64,000 bases of DNA from Chitinophagaceae bacterium (GCA_028288405.1 JAQBNS010000104.1:1-64000), one strand, 5' to 3'; counted from the first letter of the stretch, positions 52,669-61,887 are shown. Notes: generated by a model from the sequence alone, not told the origin. Made by a program: numbers and translations.

Positions 52669-55500
52669 TTATTGGAAAAACGGAATATAAATGTGAAAAG
52701 CAGTTCCTTGTCCTATTTCACTTTCAGCCGTGATGATGCCATGATGATTGTCTACAATTTTCTTTACGATAGAAAGACCGATGCCGGTTCCTTCGTATTC
52801 TTCTTTTCCATGCAGGCGTTGAAATACCTGAAAGATTCGTTCATTGTATTGAGATTCAAATCCTATTCCATTATCGGCAACAGTCAGGTGATGATAGTAG
52901 GCTTGTTTATCGGCTGTAAAAGAGGAGATATCTTTTCCGTGAATGGATGCTGCTTTGATAGTAATGACCGGAGCGACTCCCGCTTTGGAAAACTTCAAGG
53001 CATTGCTCACGAGGTTGGTGAGGAGTTGTTCAAACTGAAAGGGTATAATCAAAATTTTAGGCAACTCTATGGAAACGATCTGAGCGTTTTTTTGCTCCAA
53101 TGTTTCCTTTAGTGTTTCTTTTACCGATTCTAACAATTGATTCAAGTCTACGGATTCGAATAAATTCTTACCGGCATTCACACGAGAGTAAGATAAAAGA
53201 TCAAGAATCAATTGCTGCATTCTTTGGGAGGAAGATTGTATGCGGGCAAAATAGTCCCTGCCTTTTTCGGTGAGGTTATCATTCTCTACATCTATAATGC
53301 GTGTGGTAAACGTTTGTATTTTACGAAGCGGTTCTTGTAAATCATGACTGGCTACGTAGGCAAACTGCGCCAGGTCATCGTTTGATTTTTGTAAATCTTT
53401 ATTGAGTAAGGACAATTGTTTTGTTCGTTCCCGTACATTTTGTTCCAGTTCATCGATAAACAATTTACGATCGTGTATATCGGTACTGGTTCCTACCCAC
53501 ATCAGGATGTTTCCTTCTTCGTCTTTTTGAGGAATGGCTCTACTCATCTGCCAACGGTATTCCCCATCGTTTCTGCGGAAGCGGTGTTCAAAGAGAAAAG
53601 GATTTCCCGTGGCGATGGATTCAATCCATTGTTTGATGTTTTCTTCTTTATCGTCTGGGTGTACAATTTCCATCCATCCTTTTTCTTCTATTTCTTTAGC
53701 GCTCAAACCAGAATAGTCATAGACAGATTGACTGAAATAATTCAGGTTACCATCCGGTGTTCCGGTCCAGATCAGCTGAGGCATGGAATCCGAAAGCGTC
53801 CGGAATTTCTTTTCACTTTGTTCTAAGATTTGCGCAGAACGTTTTCTTTCTGTGATGTCCATCATCGTACCCAGCATCCGATGAGGTTTATTTTGTTCAT
53901 CAAAAATTACTTTTCCAATGGTTCTTATCCAGCGGGAAGAATTGTCTGCATGCACTGTTCTGGCTTCGTATTGATAGTTGCCGTCTTTCATGGCAAGCTC
54001 ATAAGCTTTTTCTACCGCATCAATATCTTCAGGATGAATTTGATCACGCATTTCCTGATGAGTCATTTGATGACTTTCATCGTGGCCAAAGAACTTGGTG
54101 AGTTGTCCGGAATAAATGATTTCTCTTGTCTTTAAATCAAGATCCCAGGTAGCGATCTGTGCTCCTTCGGTAGCGAGCCTCAGACGTTCGGCTGATTCTT
54201 TAATCACCTGCCTGGCTTCTACTTTTTCAGTCACGTCTAAGACTGTCACCATGATTCCGGAGGTTTCCCGATTCAGTTCATGCAAAGGAGCGTATTCAAA
54301 ATCAAGGTAATGTTTTTTCAAACCGGCCGGTGTACTCAGCATAGCCAAAGCTTCTGATTCTTTGTACGCTTTACCGCTCTTCAATACATTCGTTATTAAT
54401 TCGGGAAATTTCTGATCGATCAATTCGGGAAACACATCCAATAGTTTTTTGCCGATTACCTCGTGTGCTTCTTTATGCCATAAGGTTTTCAGCATGACCT
54501 CATTTCCCAATTCAATGATAAATTCAGGCCCCCTGAAAATAGCCATAGGAATAGGAGATTGGGTAACTAAATTTCTGAATTGTTTCTCGCTTTCCTGCAA
54601 AGCGAATTTACTCTCTACTTGTTTGGTGACATCCGTTACAACGACCATGATGCCATTGATCTGTCCACTTTCATCTTTCAATGGATGATAAACAAAATTG
54701 AAATAACCCTGTTCCTGTTTGCCAAAACGGTTAATAGGAATTTTAATTTCGTAGCCGTTGAAAGGTATTCCCGTTGCAAGAACATTATTCAATAATCCCT
54801 CTACGGTTTCCTTTACTTCCGGTAAAGCTTCGAATAAAGGCTTACCAACAAACTGTTCTTCTATTCGGTCAACCAATTGCAGATAGGCTTCGTTAGCCAA
54901 TTCTACTAAATAATTATCGCCGCGTAAAATCGTAATGCCTATAGGTGCTTGTTTTACGGTATTGCGAAACTTTTTATCAACGACTTCAAGTCTTCTGGTC
55001 GTATTGATCTGCTTGGTAGTTTCGTTACAGACGACCAGTACGCCGTTCACCGTTCCGCTTTCATCTTTTACAGGACTGTAGCTGAATGTCCAGTAAACAT
55101 CTTCCAGCTTTCCATTGCGATAAATAGGAATGTGTTGATCTTCCGCCCAGGTTGCTTCACCTCCGCTCATGACCTGATCAATCAGAGGTTTGATGATGAG
55201 CCATATTTCAGGCCAACACTCTTCTCCACGTTGTCCGAGTGCGTGAGGATGTTTGCCCTCCACGCCAAGACTCGGTCGGTAGGCATCGTTATAAAATTGA
55301 ATGAGGTCATGTCCCCACCATAGAAACATGGGAAACTTAGAAGAAAGAAGAATGCTTAATGCAGTGCGAAGACTTTGCGGCCATTGAGAGGGAGGGCCTA
55401 AAACAGTTTTGCTCCAATCTTTTTCACGGGTCAGCAGACCCATTTCGCCACCGCCTAATAGAAATTGTTCCTTGGTATTGGGAGTGGTCTCCATTTGCAT
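52669..55500 (-). CDS. Soluble multi-PAS sensor histidine kinase
   Basis: A 943-residue cytoplasmic kinase without membrane segments. About five PAS/PAC units fill residues 20-690; repeated linker phrases such as YSPVKDESGTVNGVLVV and YHPLKDESGQINGIMVVVTDV mark the unit ends, and a PAS_3-type unit reads WTGTPDGNLNYFSQSVYDY. A coiled coil leads to the HisKA H-box VASHDLQEPLRKIQTF with H719, followed by the N-box LVSNALKFSK, DNGIGFE and GTGIGLSIVKKI ATPase motifs. It resembles phytochrome-like kinases acting with Rcp1-type regulators; one such regulator is encoded 11 bases upstream. Confidence 0.92.
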   Translation of the reverse strand: MQMETTPNTKEQFLLGGGEMGLLTREKDWSKTVLGPPSQWPQSLRTALSILLSSKFPMFLWWGHDLIQFYNDAYRPSLGVEGKHPHALGQRGEECWPEIWLIIKPLIDQVMSGGEATWAEDQHIPIYRNGKLEDVYWTFSYSPVKDESGTVNGVLVVCNETTKQINTTRRLEVVDKKFRNTVKQAPIGITILRGDNYLVELANEAYLQLVDRIEEQFVGKPLFEALPEVKETVEGLLNNVLATGIPFNGYEIKIPINRFGKQEQGYFNFVYHPLKDESGQINGIMVVVTDVTKQVESKFALQESEKQFRNLVTQSPIPMAIFRGPEFIIELGNEVMLKTLWHKEAHEVIGKKLLDVFPELIDQKFPELITNVLKSGKAYKESEALAMLSTPAGLKKHYLDFEYAPLHELNRETSGIMVTVLDVTEKVEARQVIKESAERLRLATEGAQIATWDLDLKTREIIYSGQLTKFFGHDESHQMTHQEMRDQIHPEDIDAVEKAYELAMKDGNYQYEARTVHADNSSRWIRTIGKVIFDEQNKPHRMLGTMMDITERKRSAQILEQSEKKFRTLSDSMPQLIWTGTPDGNLNYFSQSVYDYSGLSAKEIEEKGWMEIVHPDDKEENIKQWIESIATGNPFLFEHRFRRNDGEYRWQMSRAIPQKDEEGNILMWVGTSTDIHDRKLFIDELEQNVRERTKQLSLLNKDLQKSNDDLAQFAYVASHDLQEPLRKIQTFTTRIIDVENDNLTEKGRDYFARIQSSSQRMQQLILDLLSYSRVNAGKNLFESVDLNQLLESVKETLKETLEQKNAQIVSIELPKILIIPFQFEQLLTNLVSNALKFSKAGVAPVITIKAASIHGKDISSFTADKQAYYHHLTVADNGIGFESQYNERIFQVFQRLHGKEEYEGTGIGLSIVKKIVDNHHGIITAESEIGQGTAFHIYIPFFQ

Positions 55501-55511
55501 ACGATTAATGA

Positions 55512-55964
55512 TTATACGTGCAGTACAAAATTATCTTTAGAGGGTTGTGCGGAATGTTCCGCCCAATCGATTGCCAATACTTTTTGTATGGCTTGTTTCA
55601 ATAGAGGAAAAGAACTGGGCTTTTTCAAAAAATGATGAGCACCTTGCTCATAGACTCTATTGACAGCTTCCGGCTGATCAGAAGTAGAGAAAATCACGAT
55701 GGGAATATTTTTTAATTTTGAACTGAGCTTGATTTCATCTAAGCATTCAAAACCATTTTTACGAGGCATGTTCAAATCCAGAAAAATTACATCCGGAGGA
55801 GGTGGTACTGTTCTATCTAATATCTGCATCAATTGCTGACCGTCTTTTGCCATTGTGAGCAAGCTGTCTTTACACACTTCACGTAAAGCATCTTCAAAAA
55901 GGATCAGATCATCGCTGTCGTCGTCAGCAATGAAAATATTCTTAGTCAAACAACTTTGATTCAT
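55512..55964 (-). CDS. Single-domain response regulator (Rcp1-like)
   Basis: A 150-residue receiver domain without an output domain. The acidic pocket is ADDDSDD (residues 13-19), the phosphorylated aspartate is D63 in VIFLDLNMPRKNGFE, and the conserved lysine is in HHFLKKPSSFPLL. The pattern matches Rcp1-type regulators. It precedes the PAS histidine kinase in the same operon. Confidence 0.92.
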   Translation of the reverse strand: MNQSCLTKNIFIADDDSDDLILFEDALREVCKDSLLTMAKDGQQLMQILDRTVPPPPDVIFLDLNMPRKNGFECLDEIKLSSKLKNIPIVIFSTSDQPEAVNRVYEQGAHHFLKKPSSFPLLKQAIQKVLAIDWAEHSAQPSKDNFVLHV

Positions 55965-56069
55965 GGCTTGGATAGTAAATAATGGGGATTGCCAAAGATA
56001 GGACTATTCAGTTAAAATCAAGCGTTTGGCTAAAAATATGTAACAATTCCTGAAATAATTTTAAAAAAA

Positions 56070-56103
56070 TGAAAGGCATACTCTGTTTAGGGTATGCCTT
56101 TCA
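56070..56103 (-). terminator. Terminator of the PPOX gene
   Basis: TGAAAGGCATAC (56070-56081) pairs with GTATGCCTTTCA (56092-56103). Read on the minus strand, the stem is followed by ATTTTTTT, so it ends the gene 56108-56656. Confidence 0.85.
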
Positions 56104-56107
56104 CTTC

Positions 56108-56656
56108 TTACCTTTTATGTGGCCGTACGAAATCGGGAAAGTAACTCGAAATGTTTTCCACTTTGCCTTCCACGCCATTGTCGCTGCTTTTACGTGTCAA
56201 CACGCTTGCTGCGATCTTGACCAGGGAAATGATTTTGCCGTTCTTCGTATCCCAATAATGGCCTTCTTGCGGAGTGACTTTTAAAAGGGTAATGGATGGA
56301 TCTTCTTTCCCTTCCGGGAACCATGCTTTGACAATAGGTGTCCAAAGTTCTTCGATCTTGTTGCGATCACGTATGATTTCCGCATGTCCGTAAAGGGAAA
56401 GGTATTCGGAAGAACTGTTGTTGGAATAAAGCAGTTGTACCTGATCATCTTCCAGAATGTGTTCATTTTTATCTGAATCTTTTTTGCTAAAGAACCAGAT
56501 GTGGCCTTCCTCGTCCACTTTCGAAGTGCTCATCGGTCTTACGGAAAGAGGTGCCTGAGTCAGTTCAGTAGCAAAAAGACAAACGTTCGCGGCTTCTACT
56601 AACTCTTGAATTTTCTGTATGGCTTCTTGGTTTTGTAGATCTTGTATAGTTCCCAT
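56108..56656 (-). CDS. Pyridoxamine 5'-phosphate oxidase-like (general stress protein 26) family
   Basis: A 182-residue split-barrel flavin-binding protein. The segments VCLFATELTQAPLSVRPMS, EEGHIWFFSKKDSDKNEHI and QVQLLYSNNSSSEYLSLYG match the general stress protein 26 group. These bind FMN or FAD and are not pyridoxine biosynthetic enzymes. It stands alone, with its own terminator. Confidence 0.87.
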   Translation of the reverse strand: MGTIQDLQNQEAIQKIQELVEAANVCLFATELTQAPLSVRPMSTSKVDEEGHIWFFSKKDSDKNEHILEDDQVQLLYSNNSSSEYLSLYGHAEIIRDRNKIEELWTPIVKAWFPEGKEDPSITLLKVTPQEGHYWDTKNGKIISLVKIAASVLTRKSSDNGVEGKVENISSYFPDFVRPHKR

Positions 56657-56815
56657 GGTTGTTTAATAGGTTAATGTACCACCACACTATAGAAAAAAGA
56701 TGCCAATCGAAGAGAGATCGTATTCCAAACAAAAAGTCATGGAGTGTGGATATATAGGCACAATGATGCAAGTACAAGGGGGAAATAACTTCACATCATA
56801 TTTTCGCTCTCCGCT

Positions 56816-57610
56816 CTAAACTTCTAGTACGGCTTTAAAAATAGTGCGGCATTTTCCTTTGATGTGTATTCTGTCATGGATCAATTTTACTTTCAATTCC
56901 CCTGTGCGCTGCGATAATTGCAAGGCATCAAAAGAAGTCTTTCCTGTTTTCAAATGCCACAACGGCACAAGGGCACATTGAGCCGAACCCGTTACAGGAT
57001 CTTCGTTAATCCCTGCAAAAGGCGCAAAGCAACGGACGACAAAATCTGCTGCTTCACCGGGCGCAGTAATCATGACATGCCCCAGCCCATTCGCTTTCAT
57101 ACGTTCAAAATCCGGATGACAGTTTAGGATGTCTTCTTCAGATTTTGCCACGGCAATGATCCAATCGTAGTTGCTGGAGTAAGTTTCCAAAGGGTCAAAA
57201 CCAAGACTTTCTTTAAAAGCGATAGGCGCATTTATTTTATGAATAGGGTAAGTTGGAAAATTCATGCTGATCCAATCTCCTTCTTTTGAAATGGACAAGT
57301 CTCCACCTTTTGCATGGAAGAGGATTGTTTCATGTTCTTTTTTGATACCCAATTGATAAAGCATGTAGGCACTGGCTAGTGTGGCATGACCACACAAAGG
57401 AATTTCTACGGCAGGCGTAAAGTAACGGATGTGAAAGGCATCGCCTGTTGGAATGACATAAGCTGTTTCAGACAAATTCATTTCCGCAGCCATCTGCTGC
57501 ATCCAGGATTCACTTACGGTATCGTCCACAAACATGACTCCGGCCGGATTTCCTTTGAACGCTTGATCAGTAAAAGCATCTACCTGATAGATGATGGAGT
57601 TGTTGGTCAT
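56816..57610 (-). CDS. PhzF family isomerase-like protein
   Basis: A 264-residue protein with the PhzF/diaminopimelate epimerase-like fold. The N-terminal QVDAFTDQAFKGNPAGVMF and the substrate-binding CGHATLASAYML are typical, as is GINEDPVTGSAQCALVPLW in the second half. Most members have unknown substrates, and no phenazine genes are nearby. A 596-base spacer separates it from the divergent encapsulin operon. Confidence 0.9.
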   Translation of the reverse strand: MTNNSIIYQVDAFTDQAFKGNPAGVMFVDDTVSESWMQQMAAEMNLSETAYVIPTGDAFHIRYFTPAVEIPLCGHATLASAYMLYQLGIKKEHETILFHAKGGDLSISKEGDWISMNFPTYPIHKINAPIAFKESLGFDPLETYSSNYDWIIAVAKSEEDILNCHPDFERMKANGLGHVMITAPGEAADFVVRCFAPFAGINEDPVTGSAQCALVPLWHLKTGKTSFDALQLSQRTGELKVKLIHDRIHIKGKCRTIFKAVLEV

Positions 57611-58088
57611 AGAGAATAAAGTAGAGGAGAACTAAATTACAATTTGCAAAGCATTTTTTCGTAATGCAGGACCTGAATTATTTTTTCATGAGTCCCTGTA
57701 TATGCAGTAAAGACAAGCACTTCCAGCGGTTAATGGATTGCAGAAAGTATAAAAGACAATACAATGAATACTCCATTTGTTGCTGTGCGAAAGGATATTT
57801 GGAGTTTGATAAGAAACGCAAAATGAATAGAACCATAGCGCTTCGGTTTCTTAGTGGTACGATTCCAGATCATTTGATGCGAAATCAGGCAGGATAAGCC
57901 TTTTTTAAACTCAAAGAATATTGCACCATTTAAAGATGCTCTATCCGGAAGTGTTCAGAGAAAACGACTTTTGCTCGGTAACATAATTTGTATTTCGTTC
58001 TTTATGAGAAAATTACGCAGGATTCCAGTTTACGACTTATCCGATGTTGTTAATAGAATTTTATTGGCAATATTTTTATAATTAAATA
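57611..58088. other. Intergenic region upstream of the encapsulin operon
   Basis: No convincing gene. A 77-codon frame at 57664-57897 has no recognisable domain and biased low-complexity composition. The last 60 bases are strongly AT-rich and lead into palindrome site C. The long spacer could hold additional regulatory sites. Confidence 0.5.
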
Positions 58089-58128
58089 CTATTAATTCTA
58101 TAGATTTAGTAGTATTTAACTACCTTTG
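58089..58128 (+). promoter_or_regulatory. Palindrome site C and -7 box of the encapsulin operon
   Basis: CTATTAATTC-TATA-GATTTAGTAG (58089-58112), with symmetry continuing outward as AAATA and TATTT. The -7 box TACCTTTG (58121-58128) begins eight bases later, so the palindrome occupies the -33 region. Transcription would start near 58135, 72 bases before the encapsulin ATG. Confidence 0.8.
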
Positions 58129-58206
58129 AACGAAGATCAGTCGAATGAATAATGCTTATCTTTAAAGACCATTGTCCAAATTCTAATTTTTAATCAAGAA
58201 AAACAC

Positions 58207-59127
58207 ATGTCTGAATTGAAAAACAAACAAACGGCGCTAGGAGATGTAGCTGCCAGGCAATTAGCCATCGCTACGCGTACCGTACCGCAAATGATCACCA
58301 TCACACCCCGTTGGTTGACACATTTGTTGAACTGGATTCCTGTAGAATCCGGCGTATACCGTCTCAATAAAGTAACGGAAGACACGAACGTTGAAGTAGA
58401 TTGTTCTGGTCGTGACGAACGCGAATTACCGCATACGTTTGTGAACTATGTAGAAAATCCGAGAGAGTATAATTTGAGTGCGGTAAATACCGTATTGGAT
58501 GTGCACACACGTGTATCGGATTTGTACAGCAAACCTTACAATCAGATCAGCGAACAATTGCGTCTGACGATTGAAAGCATCAAGGAACGTCAGGAAAGTG
58601 AGTTGATCAATAATAAAGAATACGGTTTGTTAGCAAGCATCGCTCCGTCACAGCGCATCAAAACACGCACAGGTGCTCCGACTCCGGATGACCTGGATGC
58701 TTTGATCACCAAAGTATGGAAAGAGCCGGGTTTCTTTTTATTGCATCCCTTAGCAATTGCCGCTTTCGGCCGTGAGTGTACGCGTAAAGGTGTACCTCCT
58801 CCAACCGTTTCTTTGTTCGGTTCACAATTCATTACCTGGAGAGGCATTCCTTTGATTCCTTCCGACAAAGTACCGATTGTAAAGGGCAAATCTTCTATTC
58901 TATTGCTTCGCACAGGAGAAAGCCGTCAAGGTGTTGTAGGTCTTTACCAGCCGGGTCTTCCGGGAGAACAGTCTCCGGGATTATCCGTTCGTTTCATGGG
59001 CATCAACGATAAAGCCATCGCTTCTTACCTGGTCTCTCTGTATTGTTCTCTGGCTGTTTTAGTAGACGATGCCATCGCAGTATTGGAAGATGTAGACGTA
59101 GAAAAGTATCATGAGTACAAATATTAA
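58207..59127 (+). CDS. Family 2A encapsulin shell protein (SrpI-like)
   Basis: A 306-residue shell protein with the HK97-type fold of family 2A encapsulins, whose cyanobacterial member SrpI forms a nanocompartment around a cysteine desulfurase. Strong signatures are ALGDVAARQLAIATRTVPQM, TPRWLTHLLNWIPVESGVYR, STVLDVHTRVSDLY-like NTVLDVHTRVSDLYSKPYNQ, APTPDDLDALI, PPPTVSLFGSQFITWRGIPL and GEQSPGLSVRFMGI. Length fits the family. Its 3' end overlaps the desulfurase gene by 17 bases, indicating translational coupling. The promoter carries a 24-bp palindrome. Earlier database names such as major membrane protein I would be misleading. Confidence 0.94.
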   Translation: MSELKNKQTALGDVAARQLAIATRTVPQMITITPRWLTHLLNWIPVESGVYRLNKVTEDTNVEVDCSGRDERELPHTFVNYVENPREYNLSAVNTVLDVHTRVSDLYSKPYNQISEQLRLTIESIKERQESELINNKEYGLLASIAPSQRIKTRTGAPTPDDLDALITKVWKEPGFFLLHPLAIAAFGRECTRKGVPPPTVSLFGSQFITWRGIPLIPSDKVPIVKGKSSILLLRTGESRQGVVGLYQPGLPGEQSPGLSVRFMGINDKAIASYLVSLYCSLAVLVDDAIAVLEDVDVEKYHEYKY

Positions 59128-60976
59128 TCAAAACGGGTTGCCTGATGTGTCTGCATTGGAACAACTGGCCAACGAGCTCTTCTCTGCGCTCCCTGGTGGT
59201 TTTCCGGCGCAAGGTATTTTTCCGCAACAAGTAGGAAAATTGCAACACTACGATGCGTTGGGAAATCAGCAAGGTCCGTTTAATGTCAACGAACCACAAA
59301 CGAGTTTGCCGGATCCTCATTTTATAGAAGGTCAGGTACCTAAGTCTGTAGCGGGAAGTGGCGTTTCTCCTTCTGCGGTGACGCAAGGAAATGTATTTCA
59401 TTTGGGAGATCATCATTTACCAAGTTCAGAGCAAGCGGGCAGTGGCCGTATCCCGCAATCGTTGGGTGGAACGGGTATTTCTCCTTCTGTTGTGCAAAAA
59501 GATTTTGCACGCGAAGAAATTCCTTATGCTTCCGAACAGCCGTTTGATCTGGGTGAAATCAATGCACTAGGCTCGCTGAGTTCTTTTCATTCGATTCCTC
59601 AAATTCCCATTTCACTACCTTCTGGTCTGGGAGATGCGCAGTATTATTTTATTACCGGTAATCCTGCTGCTCAATTTGGTCACGAGCATTTCCAGCCTTC
59701 TGTGAAGCCGTTCTCCAATGAAAGCCAACACGGCATCGTTTCAAAACCGTCTATTGATTTCAATCTCGTGAAGAAAGATTTTCCTATTCTTCAGGAGCGT
59801 GTCAACGGTCGTCCTTTGATTTGGCTGGACAATGCGGCAACGACACAGAAACCGAAATCGGTGATTGATCGGATCACGTATTTTTACGAGCATGAAAACT
59901 CTAACATCCACCGCGCAGCGCATGAATTGGCCGCACGCGCAACGGATGCTTACGAAGGTGCCCGTCAAAAAGTACAAACGTTTATCAATGCTGCTTCCAT
60001 TAATGAAATTGTGTTTGTTCGCGGAACGACTGAAGCCATTAACCTTGTGGCTAAAAGTTGGGGAGAACAGAACCTGCGTGCCGGTGACGAAATCATCATC
60101 AGTCACCTGGAACACCACGCCAACATTGTTCCCTGGCAACAGCTGGCTGCTAAGAAAGACTTGAAAATAAAAGTCATTCCTGTAGACGATGACGGACAAG
60201 TGATATTGGACGAATATGCCAAGCTATTAACACCAAGAACAAAACTGGTTTCATTTACACAGGTATCGAATGCATTAGGTACCATCACTCCTGCCAAGCA
60301 AATGGTAGCGATGGGGCAGCAAGCCGGTGCGAAAGTATTGGTGGATGGTGCTCAATCCGTTTCTCACTTGCGTGCCGATGTGCGTGATTTGAATTGTGAT
60401 TGGTTTGTGTTCTCCGGACATAAAGTATTTGGCCCTACCGGTATCGGCGTGTTGTATGGCAAAGAAGATTTGCTCAATGAGACACAACCCTGGCAGGGCG
60501 GTGGAAACATGATCAAAGATGTAACCTTCGAACATACGCAGTACCACGATGCTCCCGGACGTTTTGAGGCGGGTACCGGAAACATTGCAGATGCCGTAGG
60601 TTTAGGAGCAGCTATAGATTATGTCAATCGTTACGGTATAGATGCCATCAATCAATACGAGCATTACTTATTAGTGTATGCTACGCGTTTGATGAAAGAT
60701 GTTCCTGGTTTGCGACTGATCGGTACCGCAAAAGATAAAGCCAGCGTTTTGTCTTTTGTACTCGAAGGTTTCCGTACGGAAGAAGTGGGTGCTGCCTTGA
60801 ATCAAAATGGCATCGCTGTACGTTCTGGTCATCACTGCGCCCAACCTATCCTGAGACGCTTTGGTTTGGAAGCTACGGTAAGGCCTTCTTTGGCTTTCTA
60901 CAATACTTGTCAGGATATCGATGTATTGGTAGATACACTTCACCGATTGAAAAAAGGTCATTTGAAAGTGAAATAA
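59111..60976 (+). CDS. Cysteine desulfurase (SufS-like) with N-terminal encapsulin cargo region
   Basis: A 621-residue PLP enzyme. The catalytic core starts near residue 217 and has normal SufS length; PLP-lysine K438 is in SGHKVFGPTGIG and catalytic Cys576 in SGHHCAQPILRR. The first 215 residues are rich in Gly, Pro, Ser and Gln and predicted disordered. They contain a helical motif, VSALEQLANELFSALPGG (13-30), two related repeats, PKSVAGSGVSPSAV (77-90) and PQSLGGTGISPSVV (115-128), and an aromatic motif, YYFITGNPAAQFG (178-190). In characterised family 2A systems such an extension directs cargo into the shell. It overlaps the encapsulin gene by 17 bases. It probably releases or stores sulfur inside the compartment. 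Confidence 0.94.
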   Translation: MSTNINQNGLPDVSALEQLANELFSALPGGFPAQGIFPQQVGKLQHYDALGNQQGPFNVNEPQTSLPDPHFIEGQVPKSVAGSGVSPSAVTQGNVFHLGDHHLPSSEQAGSGRIPQSLGGTGISPSVVQKDFAREEIPYASEQPFDLGEINALGSLSSFHSIPQIPISLPSGLGDAQYYFITGNPAAQFGHEHFQPSVKPFSNESQHGIVSKPSIDFNLVKKDFPILQERVNGRPLIWLDNAATTQKPKSVIDRITYFYEHENSNIHRAAHELAARATDAYEGARQKVQTFINAASINEIVFVRGTTEAINLVAKSWGEQNLRAGDEIIISHLEHHANIVPWQQLAAKKDLKIKVIPVDDDGQVILDEYAKLLTPRTKLVSFTQVSNALGTITPAKQMVAMGQQAGAKVLVDGAQSVSHLRADVRDLNCDWFVFSGHKVFGPTGIGVLYGKEDLLNETQPWQGGGNMIKDVTFEHTQYHDAPGRFEAGTGNIADAVGLGAAIDYVNRYGIDAINQYEHYLLVYATRLMKDVPGLRLIGTAKDKASVLSFVLEGFRTEEVGAALNQNGIAVRSGHHCAQPILRRFGLEATVRPSLAFYNTCQDIDVLVDTLHRLKKGHLKVK

Positions 60977-60988
60977 GATATAAGTATG

Positions 60989-61015
60989 AAGCTGTCCGTA
61001 TGACACGGACAGCTT
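60989..61015 (+). terminator. Hairpin between the desulfurase and serine acetyltransferase genes
   Basis: AAGCTGTCCGT and ACGGACAGCTT form an 11-base perfect stem around a 5-base loop, followed by ACCTATTTT. The weak T-run suggests partial termination, reducing expression of the downstream gene. Confidence 0.6.
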
Positions 61016-61044
61016 ACCTATTTTAATCATTGAATAGAAAGTCT

Positions 61045-61884
61045 ATGAAGAACCACAGCACACAACCACTCATCAATCTTCTCCGCAAAACGCACAGCGC
61101 GGAGTGGGAGGCGACACCTTCTTCACATGAGGCAATCGGTTGGCTGACGGATTTGGTTCAGTTTTTATTTCCAAGCAATCATTTGCCGAAACAATCTTCC
61201 TATGAAGGTATTCTGAAAAAAAATCAGATTGACCTGGAAAATATTTTGCTAAGTTACCTGGATCCTAAAACGACAGACATTGAAGCTATCGTCGAAGCAT
61301 TTTATGATTCCTTGGGTTCGATCTATGAAAACTTAAGACTGGATGCGAATAAAATTTACGAATACGATCCTGCAGCAACGAGTGTCAATGAAGTGATTGT
61401 TTCGTATCCTGGTTTTTATGCCATTACGGTTTACAGAATCGCGAATAGACTTACCCGCTTAAATGTACCGGTATTGCCGCGCATCATCAGTGAATACGCG
61501 CATGGTAAGACAGGTGTGGACATTCATCCTAACGCTACAATTGGTGTACCTTTCATGATTGATCATGCGACAGGTATCGTGATTGGAGCGACGAGTGTGA
61601 TCGGAAACAATGTGATTATTTACCAGGGTGTGACATTAGGTGCTTTGTTTGTAGCCAAGGAAATGTCAGACATCAAAAGACATCCAACAGTAAAAGACAA
61701 CGTGGTCATTTATGCACGTACAACAATTCTTGGTGGGAATACTGTCATTGGAGAGAACAGCATCATTGGAGGAAGTGTATTTTTAACAAAAAGTGTAGAA
61801 CCGAATTCGCAGGTATTCAATACACATCAACTGCGTATTACGTCGAAGACGTATACGTTGGACAGCACGGAGTTTAATGTGTGA
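61045..61884 (+). CDS. Serine O-acetyltransferase (EpsC/CysE type)
   Basis: About 279 residues from ATG at 61045; TTG at 61030 would add five. It makes O-acetylserine, the carbon acceptor for cysteine synthesis. The left-handed beta-helix of hexapeptide repeats is visible in GVDIHPNATIGVPFMIDHAT, GIVIGATSVIGNNVIIYQGV and NTVIGENSIIGGSVFLTKSV, with the catalytic histidines in DIHP and IDHATG. The long helical N-terminal half resembles the EpsC-like acetyltransferases known beside family 2A encapsulins. No cysteine synthase gene is in the window. Confidence 0.9.
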   Translation: MKNHSTQPLINLLRKTHSAEWEATPSSHEAIGWLTDLVQFLFPSNHLPKQSSYEGILKKNQIDLENILLSYLDPKTTDIEAIVEAFYDSLGSIYENLRLDANKIYEYDPAATSVNEVIVSYPGFYAITVYRIANRLTRLNVPVLPRIISEYAHGKTGVDIHPNATIGVPFMIDHATGIVIGATSVIGNNVIIYQGVTLGALFVAKEMSDIKRHPTVKDNVVIYARTTILGGNTVIGENSIIGGSVFLTKSVEPNSQVFNTHQLRITSKTYTLDSTEFNV

Positions 61885-61887
61885 CAA

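Noticed and set aside
57664-57897. A 77-codon frame upstream of the encapsulin operon
   Set aside because: No recognisable domain, no credible ribosome-binding site and a composition like translated spacer DNA. I treat the region as intergenic.
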